In this document: piece by piece, positions 60,820-64,000 of the stretch | How the letters are laid out: every line of letters begins with the position of its first letter | Position numbering within the stretch: position 1 is the first letter of the stretch | Assembly: GCA_963556195.1 (NCBI GenBank) | Contig: CAUVYP010000582.1 | Location: 124,001-188,000 of the forward strand | DNA from: Sepiola atlantica | Taxonomy: Eukaryota; Mollusca; Cephalopoda; Sepiida; Sepiolidae | DNA: 64,000 nucleotides | Reading direction: 5' to 3' | Translations under genes and position numbers: made by a program | The notes under the pieces: generated by a model | Seen by the model: the letters and a program-made list of their open reading frames with translations, nothing else | What the model was told of the DNA's origin: nothing | The model's database searches: none

Positions 60820-63610
60820 GGAGATATGTCGATACAAACTGAATACGCAAAACATCAACAAGATTTAGCGCGTGTTCAAGTTGATATCGCTTTTGTTTAT
60901 AACTTCCACATTTATTCGAATTGTGCTACGAAACTTTGCAGACAGTCGCGGAGACACATGTACTACTGAAGTAGAAAGTTTCAGAAGTGCAGCTCTTGTA
61001 CTGCCGGAGATATGTCGATACAAACTGAATACGAAAAACATCAACAAAATTTAGCGCGTTTTAAAGTTGATATCGCTTTTGTTTATAACTTCCACATTTA
61101 TTCGAATTGTGCAACGAAACTTTGCAGACAGTCTCAAATAGGCCTTTACTACTGAAGTACCAAGTTTCAGAAGTGCAGCTCTTGTACTGCCGGAGATATG
61201 TCGATACAAACTGAATACGCAAAACATCAACACAATTTAGCGCGTTTTAAAGTTGATATCGCTTTTGTTTATAACTTCTACATTTATTCGAATTGTGCAA
61301 CAAAACTTTGCAGACAGTCTGTAATAGGCCTTTTCTACTGTAGTACCAAGTTTCAGAAGTGCAGCTTTTGTACTGCCGGAGATATGTCGATACAAACTGA
61401 ATACGCATAACATCAACAAAATTTAGCGCGTTTTAAAGTTGATATCGCTTTTGTTTATAACTTCCACATTTGTTCGAATTGTGCTACGAAACTTCTGCAG
61501 ACAGTCGCGGAGACACATGTTCTACTGAAGTACCAAGTTTCAGAAGTGCAGCTCGTGTACTGCCGGAGATATGTCGATACAAACTAAATACGCAAAACAT
61601 CAACAAAATTTAGCGCGTTTTAAAGTTGATATCGCTTTTGTTTATAACTTCCACATTTATTCGAATTGTGCACGAAACTTTGCAGACAGTCTCGAATAGG
61701 CCTTTTCTACTGAAGTACCAAGTTTCAGAAGTGCAGCTTTTGTACTGCCGGAGATATGTCGATACGAACTGAATACGCAAAACATCAACAAAATTTAGCG
61801 CGTTTTAAAGTTGATATCGCTTTTGTTTATAACTTCCACATTTATTCGAATTGTCCAACGAAACTTTGCAGACAGTCTCGAATAGGGCTTTTCTACTAAG
61901 GTACCAAGTCTAAGAAGTGCAGCTCTTGTACTGCCGGAGATATGTCGATACAAACTGAATACGCAAAACATAAACAAAATTTAGCGCGTTTTAAAGTTGA
62001 TATCGCTTTTGTTTATAACTTGCACATTTATTCGAATTGTGCAACGAAACTTTGCGGACAGTCGCGGAGACACATTTTCTACTGAAGTAACAAGTTTCAG
62101 AAGTGCAGCTCTTGTACTGCCGGAGATATGTCGATACAAACTGAATACGCAAAACATCAACAAAATTTAGCGCGTTTTAAAGTTGATATCGCTTTTGTTT
62201 ATAACTTCCACATTTATTCGAATTGTGCTACGAAACTTTGCAGACAGTCTCAAATAGGCCTTTACTACTGAAGTACCAAGTTTCAGAAGTGCAGCTCTTG
62301 TACTGCCGGAGATATGTCGATACAAACTGAATACGCAAAACATCAACAAAATTTAGCGCGTGTTTAAGTTGATATCGCTTTTGTTTATAACTTCCACATT
62401 TATTCGAATTGTGCTACGAAACTTTGCAGACAGTCGCGGAGACACATGTACTACTAAAGTAGAAAGTTTCAGAAGTGCAGCTCTTGTACTGCCGGAGATA
62501 TGTCGATACAAACTGAATACGCAAAACATCAACAAAATTTAGCGCGTTTTAAAGTTGATATCGCTTTTGTTTATAACTTCCACATTTATTCGAATTGTGC
62601 AACGAAACTTTGCAGACAGTCTCAAATAGGCCTTTACTACTGAAGTACAAAGTTTCAGAAGTGCAGCTCTTGTACTGCCGGAGATATGTCGATACAAACT
62701 GAATACGCAAAACATCAACAAAATTTAGCGCGTTTTAAAGTTGATATCGCTTTTGTTTATAACTTCTACATTTATTCGAATTGTGCAACAAAACTTTGCA
62801 GACAGTCTGTAATAGGCCTTTTCTACTGTAGTACCAAGTTTCAGAAGTGCAGCTTTTGTACTGCCGGAGATATGTCGATACAAACTGAATACGCATAACA
62901 TCAACAAAATTTAGCGCGTTTTAAAGTTGATATCGCTTTTGTTTATAACTTCCACATTTGTTCGAATTGTGCTACGAAACTTCTGCAGACAGTCGCGGAG
63001 ACACATGTTCTACTGAAGTACCAAGTTTCAGAAGTGCAGCTCGTGTACTGCCGGAGATATGTCGATACAAACTAAATACGCAAAACATCAACAAAATTTA
63101 GCGCGTTTTAAAGTTGATATCGCTTTTGTTTATAACTTCCACATTTATTCGAATTGTCCAACGAAACTTTGCAGACAGTCTCGAATAGAGCTTTTCTACT
63201 GAAGTACCAAGTCAAAGAAGTGATGCTCTTGTACTGCCGGAGATATGTCGATACAAACTGAATACGCAAAACATCAACAAAATTAAGCGCGTTTTAAAGT
63301 TGATATCGCTTTTGTTTATAACTTGCACATTTATTCGAATTGTGCAACGAAACTTTGCGGACAGTCGCGGAGACACATTTTCTACTGAAGTAACAAGTTT
63401 CAGAAGTGCAGCTCTTGTACTGCCGGAGATATGTCGATACAAACTGAATACGCAAAACATCAACAAAATTTAGCGCGTTTTAAAGTTGATATCGCTTTTG
63501 TTTATAACTTCCACATTTATTCGAATTGTGCTACGAAACTTTGCAGACAGTCTCAAATAGGCCTTTACTACTGAAGTACCAAGTTTCAGAAGTGCAGCTC
63601 TTGTACTGCC
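60820..63610 (+). repeat. 8-unit HOR beginning with V (1,488 bp), one full and one 7-unit copy
   Basis: Copy 1 (60820-62307) reads V G F H Y(-1) Y N G. Copy 2 (62308-63610) reads V G F H Y N G. Both H units have the same inserted base (acttctgcag, about 61494 and 62982), which makes a CTGCAG word. In copy 1 the insertion is balanced by the Y deletion (about 61672), so the copy is exactly 8 x 186. Copy 2 has lost the shortened Y unit. Shared changes include gcgtgttcaag or gcgtgtttaag, gaagtagaaag, caacaaaac in F with tactgtagtacc, and caaactaaatac after H. Confidence 0.85.
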
Positions 63611-64000
63611 GGAGATATGTCGATACAAACTGAATACGCAAAACATCAACAAAATTTAGCGCGTTTTAAAGTTGATATCGCTTTTGTTTATAACTTCCAC
63701 ATTTATTCGAATTGTCCAACGAAACTTTGCAGACAGTCTCGAATAGGCCTTTTCTACTGAAGTACCAAGTTTCAGAAGTGCAGCTCTTGTACTGCCGAAG
63801 ATATGTCGATACAAACTGAATACGCAAAACATCAACAAAATTTAGCGCGTTTTAAAGTTGATATCGCTTTTGTTTATAACTTCCACATTTATTCGAATTG
63901 TGCAACAAAACTTTGCAGACAGTCTCGAATAGGCCTTTTCTGCTGAAGTACCAAGTTTCAGAAGTGCAGCTCTTGTACTACCGGAGATATGTCGATACAA
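63611..64000 (+). repeat. Last two complete units and a partial unit at the window end
   Basis: A Y unit (gtccaacg) ends in tactgccgaag. A second Y unit (63797-63982; caacaaaac, ttctgctgaag, tactaccgg) is followed by 18 bases of a further unit cut by the window edge. The second Y matches the unit at 60634-60819, which is followed by V, so a V unit is expected just beyond the window. That is a prediction. Confidence 0.85.

Larger units (their letters stand above)
1..64000 (+). repeat. Satellite DNA array, 186-bp monomer, about 344 complete units, all head-to-tail
   Basis: The same 186-bp unit recurs from the first to the last base, always in the same orientation. Marker words such as gttgatatcgcttttg and atatgtcgatacaaactg reappear at 186-base spacing. 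Unit starts follow 1+186k, shifted only by 20 one-base indels whose sum (-2) exactly explains the position of the last unit at 63797. No unique sequence interrupts the array, so every stretch without a gene is accounted for. The unit is close to a nucleosome plus linker in length, is A+T-rich and forms HORs, which is what centromeric or pericentromeric satellites usually look like. The centromere role is inference; the tandem array itself is seen directly. Species and family name are not recognised. Confidence 0.99.
49107..64000 (+). repeat. Array domain III: regular 10-unit HOR territory (Y, G, F, N, V)
   Basis: Five position-specific unit types recur in fixed order. F (tgtaatagg, cttctac, gctttagtac or gcttttgtac) leads to a gcataacatc junction and H (ttgttcg, gctacg, ctcgtgtac). 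Next is Y shortened by one base (gtgcacgaaac or gtgcacaaaac), then Y reached through gatacgaactg with gtccaacg, N with cttgcac and ttgcggacag, and G with gctacg and tcaaatagg. These linked changes do not occur before 49.1 kb. The array runs off the window end in the same phase. Confidence 0.85.

Noticed and set aside
1..64000. About 60-codon open frames in nearly every unit on the minus strand, and 60-171-codon frames on the plus strand.
   Set aside because: They follow from a unit length divisible by 3 with one stop per unit in several frames, including two overlapping plus frames and one minus frame. The minus-strand frames start at TTG next to the previous stop. The box classes change several residues at once. 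There is no sign of codon-level constraint, so I list no CDS.
1..64000. Regular repeats with variable parts, as in a CRISPR array.
   Set aside because: The constant part is about 165 bp and the variable part about 20 bp, the variants recur many times, and there is no cas gene or leader. This is satellite DNA.
49107..64000. Assigning the satellite to a named family or species.
   Set aside because: I do not recognise the monomer. A search of satellite databases and genome assemblies with the 186-bp consensus would settle it.

Overview
The whole 64,000-base window is one uninterrupted, head-to-tail tandem satellite array. The unit is 186 bp and about 37.6% G+C. Taking the unit to begin at window base 1 (ggagatatgtcgatac...), I count 344 complete units plus the first 18 bases of a 345th. 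All lie in the same orientation. I found no gene, RNA gene, transposon, CRISPR array or unrelated spacer. Phase bookkeeping across the window closes exactly with 20 one-base indels and no net larger one. Both ends of the window are inside the array, so the locus is longer than 64 kb. This size and organisation are typical of eukaryotic (peri)centromeric or heterochromatic satellite DNA; the species and the named family are not recognisable to me. The consensus keeps about 9-10 CpGs per unit against about 6.5 expected from composition, which argues against a heavily CpG-methylated vertebrate-like genome. Unit anatomy: positions 1-120 are almost invariant. Positions about 125-145 form a short variable box that comes in discrete classes. 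I use these labels, each for the box starting near unit position 129: N = gcggagacacatttt; H = gcggagacacatgttc (or gtggag...); W = tccaataggcactttc; W' = W with ...tttcacctg; R = actttctccgataggcac; R' = actttctccaataggcac with taccactg; C = tggaacaggcctttac; K = tagaacaggcc; Y = tcgaataggccttttc; G = tcaaataggcctttac; F = tgtaataggcctttt; I = tcagaaaaggcc (one base longer); S = agtatcgaatagg; Z = H-like with aggcgtggag or aggcggtgag; V = gcggagacacatgtac followed by gaagtagaaag. The classes fall into two groups that share no obvious core: GGAGACACA and AAYAGGC. Layout: domain I (1 to about 41.1 kb) uses classes H, W/W', R/R', C, K, Y, Z and N in irregular higher-order repeats (HORs), with nested segmental duplications of 5, 6, 8, 9, 11, 12 and 22 units. 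Domain II (about 41.1-49.1 kb) is a more diverged mosaic of N, S and I units, with a 3-unit HOR carrying a +1 insertion. Domain III (about 49.1 kb to the end) uses Y, G, F, V and a distinctive N subtype, organised as a 10-unit HOR of 1,859 bp with evidence of a 20-unit super-period. The genes-working-together question does not apply. What the window records is repeated unequal exchange and gene conversion in a satellite, with a sequence-switchable box as its most unusual property.
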